A DNA stretch of 64,000 nt. It comes from Qaidamihabitans albus. GTDB lineage: Bacteria > Actinomycetota > Actinomycetes > Mycobacteriales > Pseudonocardiaceae. Positions within the stretch are counted from its first letter, which is position 1. Each line of letters starts with the position of its first letter. Made by a program: the position numbers and the translations under genes. Of this stretch, positions 42,780 through 52,531 are shown in pieces. Location: NCBI RefSeq assembly GCF_016464705.1, contig NZ_JAEHOB010000016.1, positions 37,128 to 101,127 on the forward strand, given 5' to 3'. The notes under the pieces were generated by a model. The model searched no databases, was not told the DNA's origin, and was given only the letters and a program-made list of their open reading frames with translations.

Positions 42780-44398
42780 GCACGCGCATGGGGGCACCGG
42801 GGCCGATCACCAGGACCGCGGCGGCGCTGCTGGCCGGCACGATCGGCGTCCTCGTGCCGGGGACCGCACCGTTGCCCGCGGCGGCCCAGTCGATCTCACC
42901 GGACGACGGCGGCTACTACAAGGAGCCGCCGCCGGTCGACCTGGGTCTGCTGCCGCAGGACACCGGGCAGCCGGACCAGAACTACGCGCAGAAGACCGGT
43001 TGCGTCGAGCGTGACCTCGACAACAACGTCGTTCTGAAGAACAAGCCGTGGGGCCAGCAGTTCCTGCGGCTCGACGACGTGCACCAGCTGATGAACAGCA
43101 CGGTCGGCTCGGCGGGCAAGGATGCGAACGGGAACCCGATCCGGGTCGCCGTGATCGACACCGGGGTCACCGCGACCCATCCGTTCTTCGAGGGCCGGGT
43201 CACCGGGGGCGGCGACTATGTCCAGACCAAGCCGGCCGGCCCGGGGCTGGAGGACTGCGACGGGCACGGCACGGAGGTCGCCGGGATCATCGCGGCGGAC
43301 ACCCCCGACAACATCGGCTTCACGGGCATGGCGCCGGACGCGCAGATCGTGTCGATCCGGCAGTCCAGCCAGGCGTACGAGCCGGACGACTCGGCGACGG
43401 AAACCACGCCGGACACCGGCGGCGAGCCCGGCGAGGGTGATCCGGCCGACGGCGAGGGCGGCGAAGGTGAAGGCGGCGAGGGCGACGGGCAGGCCCAGCC
43501 GAACGCGCTTCGCGCACCCGACGCCGGCGAGGCGACCGCGCCCGGGCAGAACGGCCGGACCCAGGATCAGGAGGGGTCGGCCGGCAACCTGAGCACGCTG
43601 GCCCAGGCGGTCGTCAACGCCACCAACCAGGGCGTGCAGGTGATGAACCTGTCGATCAACAACTGCCGGGCCGCCGACGGCACGATCACCCCCGGCGAGC
43701 AGGCGCTGCAGGCCGCGGTGCGCAATGCCGTGGACAGGAACGTGGTCGTGGTCACCGCGGCGGGCAACACCGGTGACAGCTGTGAGCAGAACACCGGCGA
43801 TCCCAACACCCCGCAGACGATCGTCACACCGCCGTGGTTCGCCGACGACGTGCTGTCGGTGGCGGCGATCGACGAGAACGGCAGCGTCGCCGACTTCAGC
43901 GTGCGCGGCCCGTGGGTCAGCGTGGCCGCCCCTGGAACGAAGATCATCTCGCTCGATCCGGCGCAGGGTTCCGGCGGACTGGCGAACCTGACGATCGAGA
44001 ACGGCGAGTCGCAGCCGATCCGCGGCACGAGCTTCGCCGCGCCGTACGTGGCGGGGCTCGCGGCGCTGGTGCGGGCCAAGTTTCCCGACCTCACCGCACG
44101 TCAGGTGATGAACCGCATCACGAGCACGGCGCAACACCCGGCGGCACCGGGTGGGCGGGACAACTTCGTCGGCCACGGTGTGATCGACCCGATGGCGGCG
44201 CTGACGGCGACCGTTCCGGAAGAGGAGGGCGAGTCATCCGCCGCCGCTGTGGCGCTGCCATCGGATCTGCCGCCCGCGAACAATCGCGACTGGACCCCGG
44301 TGATCGTGGCGCTCGCCGGCTCGGGCGGCGCACTGGCCGCCTTGATCATCGCCCTGTTCGTAGTGCACACCATCCGCCGCAACCGCCGGCCCGCGTAG
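42776..44398 (+). CDS. mycP: Mycosin, type VII secretion-associated serine protease
   Basis: 540 residues of the subtilisin family. A signal peptide (about 1-37) is followed by the catalytic triad Asp128 (VAVIDTG), His164 (DGHGTEVAG) and Ser419 (RGTSFAAPYVAG). A long acidic Gly/Glu-rich loop near residues 200-265 is an insertion typical of mycosins but longer than most. One C-terminal membrane helix (IVALAGSGGALAALIIALFVV) anchors it outside the membrane. Coupled to eccD; convergent with eccB across palindromic repeats. Confidence 0.95.
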   Translation: MSTRMGAPGPITRTAAALLAGTIGVLVPGTAPLPAAAQSISPDDGGYYKEPPPVDLGLLPQDTGQPDQNYAQKTGCVERDLDNNVVLKNKPWGQQFLRLDDVHQLMNSTVGSAGKDANGNPIRVAVIDTGVTATHPFFEGRVTGGGDYVQTKPAGPGLEDCDGHGTEVAGIIAADTPDNIGFTGMAPDAQIVSIRQSSQAYEPDDSATETTPDTGGEPGEGDPADGEGGEGEGGEGDGQAQPNALRAPDAGEATAPGQNGRTQDQEGSAGNLSTLAQAVVNATNQGVQVMNLSINNCRAADGTITPGEQALQAAVRNAVDRNVVVVTAAGNTGDSCEQNTGDPNTPQTIVTPPWFADDVLSVAAIDENGSVADFSVRGPWVSVAAPGTKIISLDPAQGSGGLANLTIENGESQPIRGTSFAAPYVAGLAALVRAKFPDLTARQVMNRITSTAQHPAAPGGRDNFVGHGVIDPMAALTATVPEEEGESSAAAVALPSDLPPANNRDWTPVIVALAGSGGALAALIIALFVVHTIRRNRRPA

Positions 44399-44400
44399 CC

Positions 44401-44626
44401 GCCTTTTGCGGGCTGAGTGCACTGCCGAGCGGTGCACTCAGCCCGCAAAAGGCAGCGTCGGCGGGGTGGTTCCCTTGTTCGGGACCGGCGTCGCGGTCCC
44501 CTCAGTAGGCCGCCGCGGACGGCCGAGGTGAGCACCCTCGGGATGCGGGTCCCCGGCACCGGCCGGGAGGCGCCTCGTCCGCGAAGGCCAGGCACGCCGG
44601 GCGTGCCTTTAGCGGGCTAAATGCAC
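44401..44626. repeat. Inverted pair plus single dispersed palindrome
   Basis: 44401-44422 and 44432-44453 are perfect 22-base complements, each a copy of the element, forming a cruciform-capable terminator right after mycP. A further copy at 44603-44626 has core TTTAGCGGGCTAAA at 44608-44621 and GTGC/GCAC ends. All lie in the convergent mycP-eccB gap of 290 bases, which otherwise holds no gene. Confidence 0.8.
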
Positions 44627-44688
44627 CGCGGCGCCACCCGGACCCGGCAAGTGCCTCCGTGGACTCTCTCTCCAGAGCGCGAGGCGGT

Positions 44689-46305
44689 TCAGTTGCCGCC
44701 AGCGGCCGCCTGCTCCTCGGGGTTCTCGAACGTGCCGGCATCCGGATCGATCGGCACGGCATCGAACGTGCGCATCACATCCTGGGTGTTCAGCGACGCC
44801 CCAACGGGCAGCAGCTTCAGAATCGCCTCCGGAGCCGGATCCTGGTTGCCGAGGCCCAGACCCTGCGCCGTGGCGAGGTCAGGCACGCCATAGCGCATGC
44901 CCCGGTCCGAAACCAGCTGGATGTTGCCCCGGCCGAAGGTGTCGCTCGTGGTCGCAGAGCGGACCACGGCGGCAAAGCCAGGCTTCATGTAGAAGTGGTC
45001 GACCTTCCAGCCGTCGGGGCCAGGCGAGCCGATATCGACAACCTGCGGGTTGTTCTGGGCGTCCTTCGGGCCCGGCAACAGACTGCCCACGTACACCGCC
45101 GTCTGGCTGTCCTCGTTGGCGCCGTCTCCCTTGACGGTCCATCCGAGACAGCCGACCGGGTATCGCGCGGGATCCAGCACGGTCGGCACGGTCTGCGGGT
45201 AATGGCCGACGTCCAGGTAGTCGGGGTCACCCTCGCCGACCTCCGGGAGATTCCGAAGCTCATCCGGGGCCACGCTCGGCATGCTGTCGGCCGAGGTCTC
45301 CGTGTTCTCGAAGCGAAGCATCTCGGCCACCGCCTGCGAGACCTCCTGGACACCGTTCCTGGTGACGACGTGATAAGTCGTGCTGTCGGTCCGCGCGGTG
45401 GAGAACACGGTGCCGACGTTGAACGACTCGACGTCGTAGCCACTCGGCGAACTGCCCGCTCCATCGATCACCGGCGCCTTGAGGTCGCCGACGGCGGGGA
45501 TGGCGTTGAGCAATCCCATCGAGATGTTGCGCGAATCGTCCGGATCCAGCCGGAGCGCGTTACGGACCGAGCTCTTCGACAGATCCACCTCGGCCCGCAC
45601 CGCGTTCGCGGTCTGGTTCGGTCCACCACCCTGCCGATAGATCAGATAGCTCTTGCCGTTCTCTGCGGTGACCAGGATCGACTCGTCCTGCCCGAGTTCC
45701 TGCCCGAGATCCGGCAGCCCGGCGAAGACGGTGGTCTCCGTCGTCGCCTGTTCGAGCGCGACCGAGGACGGCAGGCTCCGGTCGATCTTGGTTTCGTCAC
45801 AGACGGCCCAGTCGCGCGAGATCCGCTGGTCCTCGGTGGGCAGCAGCTCGGGACCGTTGGGAATGCCGTGGAGCCGGCCACGCGGGATGTCCTTGAGCTG
45901 CTCGTCGGGCACGACGCTGGCTTCCGCGACCTCGGCCGCGCCACCCCCCTGGGCTGCGCCCCCCTCGCCCTGCTGCCGCGCCATGAGGATCAGGCGCGCG
46001 GATGCGAGGTTGAAGGTCGGGACCAGCTTCTTGGGGTTCTCGGTCACCACGTAGACGGAGCCGGACTGCTCGCCGATGACAATCCCCGAATCGGGTGGTG
46101 TGGGCGCCGGTTTGAAAAACCCGAAAATCACGAAGCCGAGCATGGCGATCGCGCTCAACACGACACCGACAAGTGTGGCGCGGGAGTGTGTGCGCATGGG
46201 GTCATGCAGCATCACGGCATCCCTGCGGACCAGCGCGGACTGCATGCGCCGGAGCACGAACTGATACGCCTGGACTTGTGACTTCGTCGTGGGTGTTGAC
46301 GGCAT
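44689..46305 (-). CDS. eccB: Type VII secretion membrane protein EccB
   Basis: 538 residues. The cytoplasmic N-terminal part (MPSTPTTKSQVQAYQFVLRR), one membrane helix (TLVGVVLSAIAMLGFVIFGF, about residues 68-88) and a large periplasmic repeat domain match EccB. The ATG at 46305 is chosen because MPSxPTTKSQVQAYQF is the conserved opening; an upstream extension is not supported. It is on the opposite strand to eccD-mycP, as in ESX-4. Confidence 0.95.
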   Translation of the reverse strand: MPSTPTTKSQVQAYQFVLRRMQSALVRRDAVMLHDPMRTHSRATLVGVVLSAIAMLGFVIFGFFKPAPTPPDSGIVIGEQSGSVYVVTENPKKLVPTFNLASARLILMARQQGEGGAAQGGGAAEVAEASVVPDEQLKDIPRGRLHGIPNGPELLPTEDQRISRDWAVCDETKIDRSLPSSVALEQATTETTVFAGLPDLGQELGQDESILVTAENGKSYLIYRQGGGPNQTANAVRAEVDLSKSSVRNALRLDPDDSRNISMGLLNAIPAVGDLKAPVIDGAGSSPSGYDVESFNVGTVFSTARTDSTTYHVVTRNGVQEVSQAVAEMLRFENTETSADSMPSVAPDELRNLPEVGEGDPDYLDVGHYPQTVPTVLDPARYPVGCLGWTVKGDGANEDSQTAVYVGSLLPGPKDAQNNPQVVDIGSPGPDGWKVDHFYMKPGFAAVVRSATTSDTFGRGNIQLVSDRGMRYGVPDLATAQGLGLGNQDPAPEAILKLLPVGASLNTQDVMRTFDAVPIDPDAGTFENPEEQAAAGGN

Positions 46306-46332
46306 TCTCGACCTACAGCTCTCCCAGTCGCG

Positions 46333-46387
46333 GTACGGTTCCGCAGGATAGCCGTACGGGGACCGTCTGGTGTTGGTTTCTACCAAC
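46333..46387. promoter_or_regulatory. Small inverted repeats in eccB-eccE divergent region
   Basis: GTTGGT-TTCT-ACCAAC at 46372-46387 is a perfect 6-bp dyad, and GTACGG/CCGTAC (46333-46338 and 46352-46357) is another. Both are in the gap between divergent eccB and eccE and could be operators. Confidence 0.3.
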
Positions 46388-46459
46388 TCCGGTCGGCCCC
46401 CGGCCTGTCGGGACCGGCTATCGGCTCAGTTGCACGAACTAGGGGAAGAGAACGAGCGG

Positions 46460-47929
46460 ATGTCCGTCACCACTCCTCCACGTCGGACGGGCCCGCCGCC
46501 AGGGTCCCAGCCCCCTCCGGGGCGTCCTCCGGGCCCACCACAGCGCCCGGGCGGACCCGGCGGACACGGCGGTGGGCCGAACGGCCCCGGTGGACCGCGT
46601 GGACCCGGCGGGCCTGGTGGACCGGGAGGACCCGGCGGACCTCCGCCTGGTCAGCCACCTCCCCGGCCTGGAGGAGCTCCACGTCCCGCTCCTGTCGCGC
46701 CGCCGGCTCGGCGGCGCAGGTTCGGGGCGAGCCTTGGCCCGCTGCCCGTGGTCAACGTCGTGGTGCTGGAGATCGGCCTCGCGCTCGGCCTGCTTCTTCT
46801 CGCGATCAACGAGTCGCTGCTGTACGTCGCGGTCGGCGTCGCCGCGGTGGCCCTGATCATCGCGCTGCTGCGGTGGAAGGGCCAGTGGTTCACCCAGTTG
46901 GCTGGTCTTATTGCGCGCTACACCTTTCGGTCACACGATCGCGTGGCCACGCCGCCCGCACCGGCCAGCTTGGAGGCGATCGCGGCCGAGGACGACGGCG
47001 CCACCGGGCCGGACGACGCCCGCGTGAGCCTGCTCAGGCTGGCGATTCCGGATCTGGTCGTGGCGCACGGTAAGGATCACGAACACCAGCAGGTCGGTCT
47101 CGCCTGGCACGAAGGAACCTGGACGGCGGTGCTGCTGGTGGAACCCGCACCCGCGTTGATCACGCAGGCCGGTGGTGCTCCGAGCCTCCCGTTGTCCGCC
47201 CTCGCGCCGTGCCTCGAGGATCGCGGAGTCGTCCTGGACTCGATTCAGATGCTCTGGCACTGCTACCCCGGCAGCGCTGCGCTGCCGTCGGACTCCCCCG
47301 CGCTCAGCTCCTACATGGAGGTGCTCGGGCCGCTGCCGGCCGCGGCGAGGCGCACGACCTGGATCGCGGTCCGGCTGGACCCCAAACGATGCCCGTCGGC
47401 GGTCCGGGAGCGCGGCGGCGGTGTCGTTGGAGCACACCGTGCGCTGATCGGTGCGCTGTCGCGGGTGCGCAACGCGCTGGAATCGCGAGGCGTCCCGACG
47501 CGCCCGCTCGATCCGGATGAGCTCCTGCGCGCGGGGATCTCCGCCGCCGAGCTCACCGGCGTAGCCGGCTCTGGAGTCAAGGTCACGATGCAGGAGCGGT
47601 GGACCGGCGTGTCGGCGGCAGGGATCGGGCACGCGAGCTACGCGATCACCGGCTGGCCGAAGGGCAAGATCACGAACAGCCTCAATGCGCTGACCAGCGT
47701 GCGTGCACTCTCCGCGACGGTCGCCATGTCGATTTCGCCCGCCACAGACGAAGGACAGATCGGGCTTCGTGGTGTTGTCCGGCTCAGCGCGCGGAACCCG
47801 CGTGAGCTGGATGCGGCCGATCAGCGGCTCACGAGCACCGCCGAACGGCTCGGCGTCACGCTCACACCGTTGCGAGGCAGGCAGGCCGCCAGCTTCGCCG
47901 CCACGTTGCCGATGGGAGGCACGGCATGA
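46460..47929 (+). CDS. eccE: Type VII secretion protein EccE
   Basis: 489 residues. A Pro/Gly-rich low-complexity lead (about 1-80) is followed by two membrane helices (VVNVVVLEIGLALGLLLLAI and LYVAVGVAAVALIIALL) and an EccE cytoplasmic domain. M. tuberculosis ESX-4 lacks EccE, while ancestral ESX-4-like systems keep it, so this apparatus looks complete. The stop overlaps the next gene by four bases. Confidence 0.85.
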   Translation: MSVTTPPRRTGPPPGSQPPPGRPPGPPQRPGGPGGHGGGPNGPGGPRGPGGPGGPGGPGGPPPGQPPPRPGGAPRPAPVAPPARRRRFGASLGPLPVVNVVVLEIGLALGLLLLAINESLLYVAVGVAAVALIIALLRWKGQWFTQLAGLIARYTFRSHDRVATPPAPASLEAIAAEDDGATGPDDARVSLLRLAIPDLVVAHGKDHEHQQVGLAWHEGTWTAVLLVEPAPALITQAGGAPSLPLSALAPCLEDRGVVLDSIQMLWHCYPGSAALPSDSPALSSYMEVLGPLPAAARRTTWIAVRLDPKRCPSAVRERGGGVVGAHRALIGALSRVRNALESRGVPTRPLDPDELLRAGISAAELTGVAGSGVKVTMQERWTGVSAAGIGHASYAITGWPKGKITNSLNALTSVRALSATVAMSISPATDEGQIGLRGVVRLSARNPRELDAADQRLTSTAERLGVTLTPLRGRQAASFAATLPMGGTA

Positions 47930-48648
47930 CCATGCGGGTGCGTGACGCGAGCGAGCGCAACGGGGTGGCGCCTGAGTTCTTCGTCGATCCCGCGCTGCTT
48001 GACGCGATCAGTCCGTCTGGTGACCGGGGCGGCATCGTACTCGGCTCCGGCCTGCAGGGTGAGCCGCTGACCATCTCCGCGCTGCGCTCGACACCCACGA
48101 GGATCGTGTTGGTCGGCGGCCTGTATCTCGCGAGGCAGGTGGCGCTGCGTGCGATGGCGGTCGGCGCATGGGTCGTCGTCGCCACCGGGCGGCCCACCGC
48201 GTGGCAGGTCTTGTCGAAGGCGGCGGGCACGCAGCCGAACGGGCGACCGTCGCCGCTGGTGCAGATCAGGCGCCTGTCGCCGGTCGAGCTGCCACGGCCC
48301 TCCGAGGACGCTCCCCTGCTGGTCGTGCACGACGGTGGCCCGACGCCGCAGGACCTGTTCCCACCGCGGTCGCCGTGGCAGACGACCGTGTACGTGCTTC
48401 CGTACCTGCACCCACAGGCAGGCGCGACGGCGAACGCCGCCGACCTCGTGCTCATGCAGCGGCTGCCTGCCGGGCAGGCTGAGCTGGCGGCACGGCTCTG
48501 GCGGCTGCCGCCGCAGATGATGCGGCAGTTGACGACCCTCAAGGACGACCAGGTCGTGGCGCTGGGCCGTAACCTGTGGCGTCCGCTACGTCTGGTGACC
48601 ACGAGCAAAGAACAACAACTCCTCGGCCCCGTCCGCCGGGGAGACTGA
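47926..48648 (+). CDS. Unknown protein coupled to EccE
   Basis: 240 residues, no signal peptide or membrane helix. The middle (RIVLVGGLYLARQVALRAMAVGAWVVVATGRP) alternates strand- and helix-like segments as in Rossmann-type folds, but no clear nucleotide motif is seen. It begins with ATG 47926 overlapping eccE (ATGA), so it should be made with EccE in fixed ratio. It is probably a cytoplasmic accessory of the secretion system; I do not recognise the family. Confidence 0.7.
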   Translation: MTMRVRDASERNGVAPEFFVDPALLDAISPSGDRGGIVLGSGLQGEPLTISALRSTPTRIVLVGGLYLARQVALRAMAVGAWVVVATGRPTAWQVLSKAAGTQPNGRPSPLVQIRRLSPVELPRPSEDAPLLVVHDGGPTPQDLFPPRSPWQTTVYVLPYLHPQAGATANAADLVLMQRLPAGQAELAARLWRLPPQMMRQLTTLKDDQVVALGRNLWRPLRLVTTSKEQQLLGPVRRGD

Positions 48649-48657
48649 CCCACGCCG

Positions 48658-48706
48658 CATTTTGCCCGCTAAAGGCGCCCGCGGTGCGCCTTTAGCGGGC
48701 AAAATG
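48658..48706. repeat. Inverted pair of dispersed palindromes
   Basis: Two copies of the element face each other as perfect 21-base arms (48658-48678 and 48686-48706) around a 7-base loop, ten bases past the end of the eccE operon. Probable terminator. Confidence 0.8.
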
Positions 48707-48857
48707 TCGCCAGGGACGGGGCGGGACGGACAGGGATCGGGTTGCGAATCCTGTCAAGCCGGAATCCCTGATCTGTGGACAACCATGGCGTTGTGGACAA
48801 CTGGGCCGCTTCTGTGTCGGAGCGGCTCGGGTTGTCGGATGCAGCCGCAATTCTGCC

Positions 48858-49760
48858 GTGGTGACGATAACAACGAAGCCACATGAACTCGTCGATGTAT
48901 TCAGGGGCTCTGTCGCCAGGCGGGATGGCTACGTAACGAAGGGCCAACTGCGCGGACCCCGGTTCCGGCGGCTCTTCCAGGACGTCTACGCACCAGCCGA
49001 CGTGCCGGTGACACATGCGCTGAGATGCCGTGGGGCCGCCCTCATCGTACCCAAAGAAGCCGTGCTCACCGGCCGCTCGGCCGCAACGGTCCTCGGAGTC
49101 GAACTCGCCAGACCCAATGATCCGGTCGAGTTCGTCGTACCAGAGGAATCCAGATTCGGCCCCATCAAAGGCATCCACGTCCGCCGCACTGCGGTCGATC
49201 GTAAGGAATCACGTCCATGGCACGGCATTCGGATTGCCCGGCCACCCAGGGTCGCACTCGACTTGATTCTGCGACTGTCGCCGCGCACCCGTGGCTGGGT
49301 ACGTCGGCTTCGCATTGCGGTTCCAGATATCGACGCCTTCCTGCGGGCGCGCAAAGTCAACGCGCGGCGGCTCCTGCGTGAGATGTCCGGGCGACGAAAC
49401 TGGGGAATCCGACTCGCTCGTCAGGTGGTGGCGTTGTCCGATCCGCGCGCCGAATCGCTCCCAGAGTCGGAACTGCGCGTCGTTCTGACTGTCGGCGGCC
49501 ACCACGCGGTCCCGCAATACAGGATTCTCAGGCACGGCAGAGAGGTCGCGAGGCTGGATCTCGCGATCGAGGAGACGAAGACAGCCATCGAGTACGACGG
49601 GCGCTGGCACGAGGACGCCAAGCAACGCCTACTGGACGAAGCGCGACGAGAACGTCTGGTGGCGGAAGGATGGCGTTTCGTGATTGTCACCGCGGACAAG
49701 TTGGCGGGCGACTACCGACTGATCCTCGACGAGGTCCGTGAGGCTCGGCGAGGCCGCTAG
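48858..49760 (+). CDS. DUF559-like endonuclease-fold protein
   Basis: 300 residues. The N-terminal part (about 1-95) resembles the AbiEi-type winged-helix region ([19 protein letters not shown]). The C-terminal part (about 205-290) fits the DUF559/very-short-patch-repair-like nuclease fold, with [26 protein letters not shown] and a late GWRFVIVT strand. GTG start at 48858 (GTG GTG tandem). Such proteins are common, often multicopy, in actinobacteria. GC is lower than in flanking genes, and codon use is less biased, which fits an acquired gene. Confidence 0.7.
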   Translation: MVTITTKPHELVDVFRGSVARRDGYVTKGQLRGPRFRRLFQDVYAPADVPVTHALRCRGAALIVPKEAVLTGRSAATVLGVELARPNDPVEFVVPEESRFGPIKGIHVRRTAVDRKESRPWHGIRIARPPRVALDLILRLSPRTRGWVRRLRIAVPDIDAFLRARKVNARRLLREMSGRRNWGIRLARQVVALSDPRAESLPESELRVVLTVGGHHAVPQYRILRHGREVARLDLAIEETKTAIEYDGRWHEDAKQRLLDEARRERLVAEGWRFVIVTADKLAGDYRLILDEVREARRGR

Positions 49761-50668
49761 TCGCTCTCGTCGCTGTGAGCCATCGAACGGACGTGGCGAG
49801 TCTGCGCGGCTCGCGCCGCCAACTCGGCATCCGGGGGATAGTCCACGCCGACAAGTGTAAGCCCGTGCGCCGGCGCTACCGCGCTCTCACGCGATCGGCT
49901 CAGCAGCGCCTCTGCAGGCCATCCGGCATCACGTCGGCCATCCCCGACAAGCAGGAGAGCGCCGACGAGGCTGCGCACCATCGAGTGACAGAACGCGTCC
50001 GCGGACACGGCTACCTGCACGTCATGATCACCAATACGGTGCCAGCGGAACTCCTGCAGTTCCCTGATCGTGGTGGCGCCCTCCCTCTGTTTGCAGAACG
50101 CTGCGAAGTCATGAAGACCGAGCAGGGCAGCCGATGCTTCGTTCATGGCGTCGACCGACAACGGTCGTGCCCACGCGAGGGTGTCGTGACGACGCAGCGG
50201 ATTCACGCCCCACGGGGCGTCCGAGACCTGGTAACGGTAGTGGCGCCGTACCGCGGAGAAGCGCGCGTCGAAGCCCGGCGGTGCCACCCGAGCGCGCAGT
50301 ATGCGCACGTCATCGGGGAGGTAGCGGTTCCACCGGTGCCGCATGCGGTCCAGATCCGGAATGCCGTGTTCATCGACGGGCAGCCGTCGCGACGACGTTT
50401 CGCCCGCAAAAGGCGCCACGTCGACGTGAACGACCTGGGCGGTGGCATGGACACCCGCGTCCGTGCGGCCTGCCACCACGGTCGAGCCGGGCACGTCGGT
50501 GCCCGGTGGCTGCTTCGCCAGGGCCTCCTCCAAGAGGCCCTGGACTGTCCGTCGATCAGGCTGGCGGGCCCAGCCAGAAAAGCCAGTGCCGTCGTAACCG
50601 ACGTCGAGACGGAGACGAACGAGCCCGCCCTCCCCGGCGGGAGAAGCGGGCTCGTTCGGGTGGTTCAC
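49757..50668 (-). CDS. truA: tRNA pseudouridine(38-40) synthase
   Basis: 303 residues, forming pseudouridine in the anticodon arm. The catalytic aspartate lies in [26 protein letters not shown] opens the fold and [17 protein letters not shown] is the C-terminal motif. The GTG at 50668 is five bases past the rplQ stop; later start codons are not available before the fold begins, so the rplQ hairpin lies in codons 4-18. A dispersed-repeat copy at 50396-50415 encodes PFAGET. Confidence 0.94.
   Translation of the reverse strand: MNHPNEPASPAGEGGLVRLRLDVGYDGTGFSGWARQPDRRTVQGLLEEALAKQPPGTDVPGSTVVAGRTDAGVHATAQVVHVDVAPFAGETSSRRLPVDEHGIPDLDRMRHRWNRYLPDDVRILRARVAPPGFDARFSAVRRHYRYQVSDAPWGVNPLRRHDTLAWARPLSVDAMNEASAALLGLHDFAAFCKQREGATTIRELQEFRWHRIGDHDVQVAVSADAFCHSMVRSLVGALLLVGDGRRDAGWPAEALLSRSRESAVAPAHGLTLVGVDYPPDAELAARAAQTRHVRSMAHSDESD
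50396..50415. repeat. In-gene copy of dispersed palindrome (truA)
   Basis: Core TTTCGCCCGCAAAA at 50398-50411; the coding strand reads P-F-A-G-E-T, in the same frame as the copies in the CLF-like and Hsp70-like genes. Confidence 0.5.
50616..50658 (-). terminator. rplQ-end hairpin within the truA start
   Basis: Thirteen-base perfect arms (50616-50628 and 50646-50658, CGAACGAGCCCGC) with a loop of 17 bases lie 15 bases after the rplQ stop but inside the first codons of truA. It may act as a partial terminator limiting truA expression. Confidence 0.6.
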
Positions 50669-50673
50669 AGCCG

Positions 50674-51288
50674 TCAGGACTGGTCCTTCTTGTCCTCGGC
50701 CGGGGTCTCGACGTCGTCGGCACCCTCGGCCGGCTCGGCCGCCGCCTCGTCGGTGGCCGACACCGGAGCCTCCGCATCCTGGTCGGCTACCGGCTCACCC
50801 GCCGTCCCCGAGGTCTCGGTGACGTCCGAAGCCTCGACGGCCTCCTCCGCCCTGGCCTCGGCCTCGGCGGGCTTCGGCTGGTCCTTGGCGAACTTGGTCT
50901 TGCGAGCTGCCTCGGCCTCCGCGGTAGCGGTCTTCTCCGACACCAGTTCGATGACCGCCATGGGAGCGTTGTCGCCCTTGCGCGGCATCGTCTTGGTGAT
51001 CCGGACGTAGCCGCCATCGCGGTCGTCGTAGAACGGGCCGATCTCGGCCATCAGCTTGTGCACAACGTCCTTGTTGCGGACGACGCGCATGATCTGCCGC
51101 CGGTTGTGCAGGTCACCACGCTTGGCCTTGGTGATCAGCTTCTCGGCGAGTGGGCGGACACGCTTGGCCTTCGCCTCGGTGGTCGTGATCCTGCCGTGCT
51201 CGAACAGCGACGTGGCCAGGTTCGCCAGAATCAGCCGCTCGTGCGACGGCGATCCGCCAAGACGGGCGCCCTTGGTGGGGGTGGGCAT
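50674..51288 (-). CDS. rplQ: 50S ribosomal protein L17
   Basis: 204 residues. The conserved core (about 1-116, [21 protein letters not shown]) is followed by an acidic Ala/Glu/Pro tail of some 85 residues, a feature of actinobacterial L17. Follows rpoA by 66 bases. Confidence 0.96.
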   Translation of the reverse strand: MPTPTKGARLGGSPSHERLILANLATSLFEHGRITTTEAKAKRVRPLAEKLITKAKRGDLHNRRQIMRVVRNKDVVHKLMAEIGPFYDDRDGGYVRITKTMPRKGDNAPMAVIELVSEKTATAEAEAARKTKFAKDQPKPAEAEARAEEAVEASDVTETSGTAGEPVADQDAEAPVSATDEAAAEPAEGADDVETPAEDKKDQS

Positions 51289-51354
51289 CGGTTCTCCTCG
51301 TTCAGCTCCTCAGCGGCAAGACCGGGCGCCCACAGCGGGCCGCCCGCATCGGTC

Positions 51355-52416
51355 TTACAGCTGCTCCGTCTCTGCGTAGTCCTGGCCGTCGTCGTGGCCA
51401 GCGTCCGAAAGGCCGTCGACGCTCTCGGACCAACCTTCACCTTCGTAGCTGGCGGCAGCCGCCGTCGGATCGAATCCGGGCGGGCTGTCCTTGAGCGACA
51501 GGCCGAGGCCGACGAGCTTCATCTTGACCTCGTCGATCGACTTCGCGCCGAAGTTACGAATGTCGAGCAGGTCGGCCTCGCTGCGCGAGACCAGTTCGCC
51601 CACGGTGTGGATGCCCTCACGCTTGAGGCAGTTGTACGACCGCACGGTGAGGTCGAGGTCCTCGATCGGCATCGCGTAGGCGGCGATGGTGTCCGCCTCC
51701 TGAGGCGACGGGCCGATCTCGATGCCCTCGGCGTCGATGTTCAGCTCGCGCGCAAGGCCGAACAGCTCGACGAGCGTCTTACCCGCCGAAGCGACGGCGT
51801 CCCGCGGCGTGATCGACGGCTTCGTCTCCACGTCGAGGATCAGCTTGTCGAAGTCGGTCCGCTGCTCGACACGGGTGGCCTCGACCTTGTAGGTCACCTT
51901 GAGCACCGGCGAGTAGATCGAGTCGACCGGAATGCGGCCGATCTCGGCGCCGGCCTGCTTGTTCTGCAGGGCGGGCACGTACCCGCGGCCGCGCTCGACG
52001 ACGAGTTCGATCTCGAGCTTGCCCTTGCCGTTGAGCGAGGCGATGTGCAGGTCCGGGTTGTGCACGGTGACACCGGCCGGCGGCACGATGTCCGCCGCGG
52101 TGACCTCGCCGGGCCCCTGCTTGCGCAGGTACATCGTCACCGGCTCGTCCTCCTCGGAGGACACCACGAGCTCCTTGAGGTTCAGGATGATCTCGGTGAC
52201 GTCTTCCTTCACCCCGGGGACGGTGGTGAACTCGTGCAGCACGCCGTCGATGCGGATGCTCGTGACAGCGGCGCCCGGGATGGACGACAGCAGCGTGCGC
52301 CGCAGCGAGTTGCCGAGTGTGTAGCCGAAGCCGGGCTCGAGGGGCTCGATGGTGAACCGCGAGCGTGTCTCGTTGACCGTCTCTTCGCCGAGAGACGGCC
52401 GCTGGGAAATCAGCAC
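51355..52416 (-). CDS. rpoA: RNA polymerase alpha subunit
   Basis: 353 residues. The N-terminal dimerisation domain holds [20 protein letters not shown]; the C-terminal domain holds [20 protein letters not shown], which binds UP elements and activators. I choose the GTG at 52416 ([12 protein letters not shown]), preceded by AAGGAAA; the longer upstream frame is noncoding. Part of the rpsM-rpsK-rpsD-rpoA-rplQ operon. Confidence 0.97.
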   Translation of the reverse strand: MLISQRPSLGEETVNETRSRFTIEPLEPGFGYTLGNSLRRTLLSSIPGAAVTSIRIDGVLHEFTTVPGVKEDVTEIILNLKELVVSSEEDEPVTMYLRKQGPGEVTAADIVPPAGVTVHNPDLHIASLNGKGKLEIELVVERGRGYVPALQNKQAGAEIGRIPVDSIYSPVLKVTYKVEATRVEQRTDFDKLILDVETKPSITPRDAVASAGKTLVELFGLARELNIDAEGIEIGPSPQEADTIAAYAMPIEDLDLTVRSYNCLKREGIHTVGELVSRSEADLLDIRNFGAKSIDEVKMKLVGLGLSLKDSPPGFDPTAAAASYEGEGWSESVDGLSDAGHDDGQDYAETEQL

Positions 52417-52531
52417 TTTCCTTCTTCCTTTCCTGCCGACGCCCGCCATATGACGTCGAAAGGTGTGGCGTAGCGGCGACGCGCTCGGGGCGCCGCCGCC
52501 AGACCCCGTCCTGGCCGGAGCCAGGCTGGGA

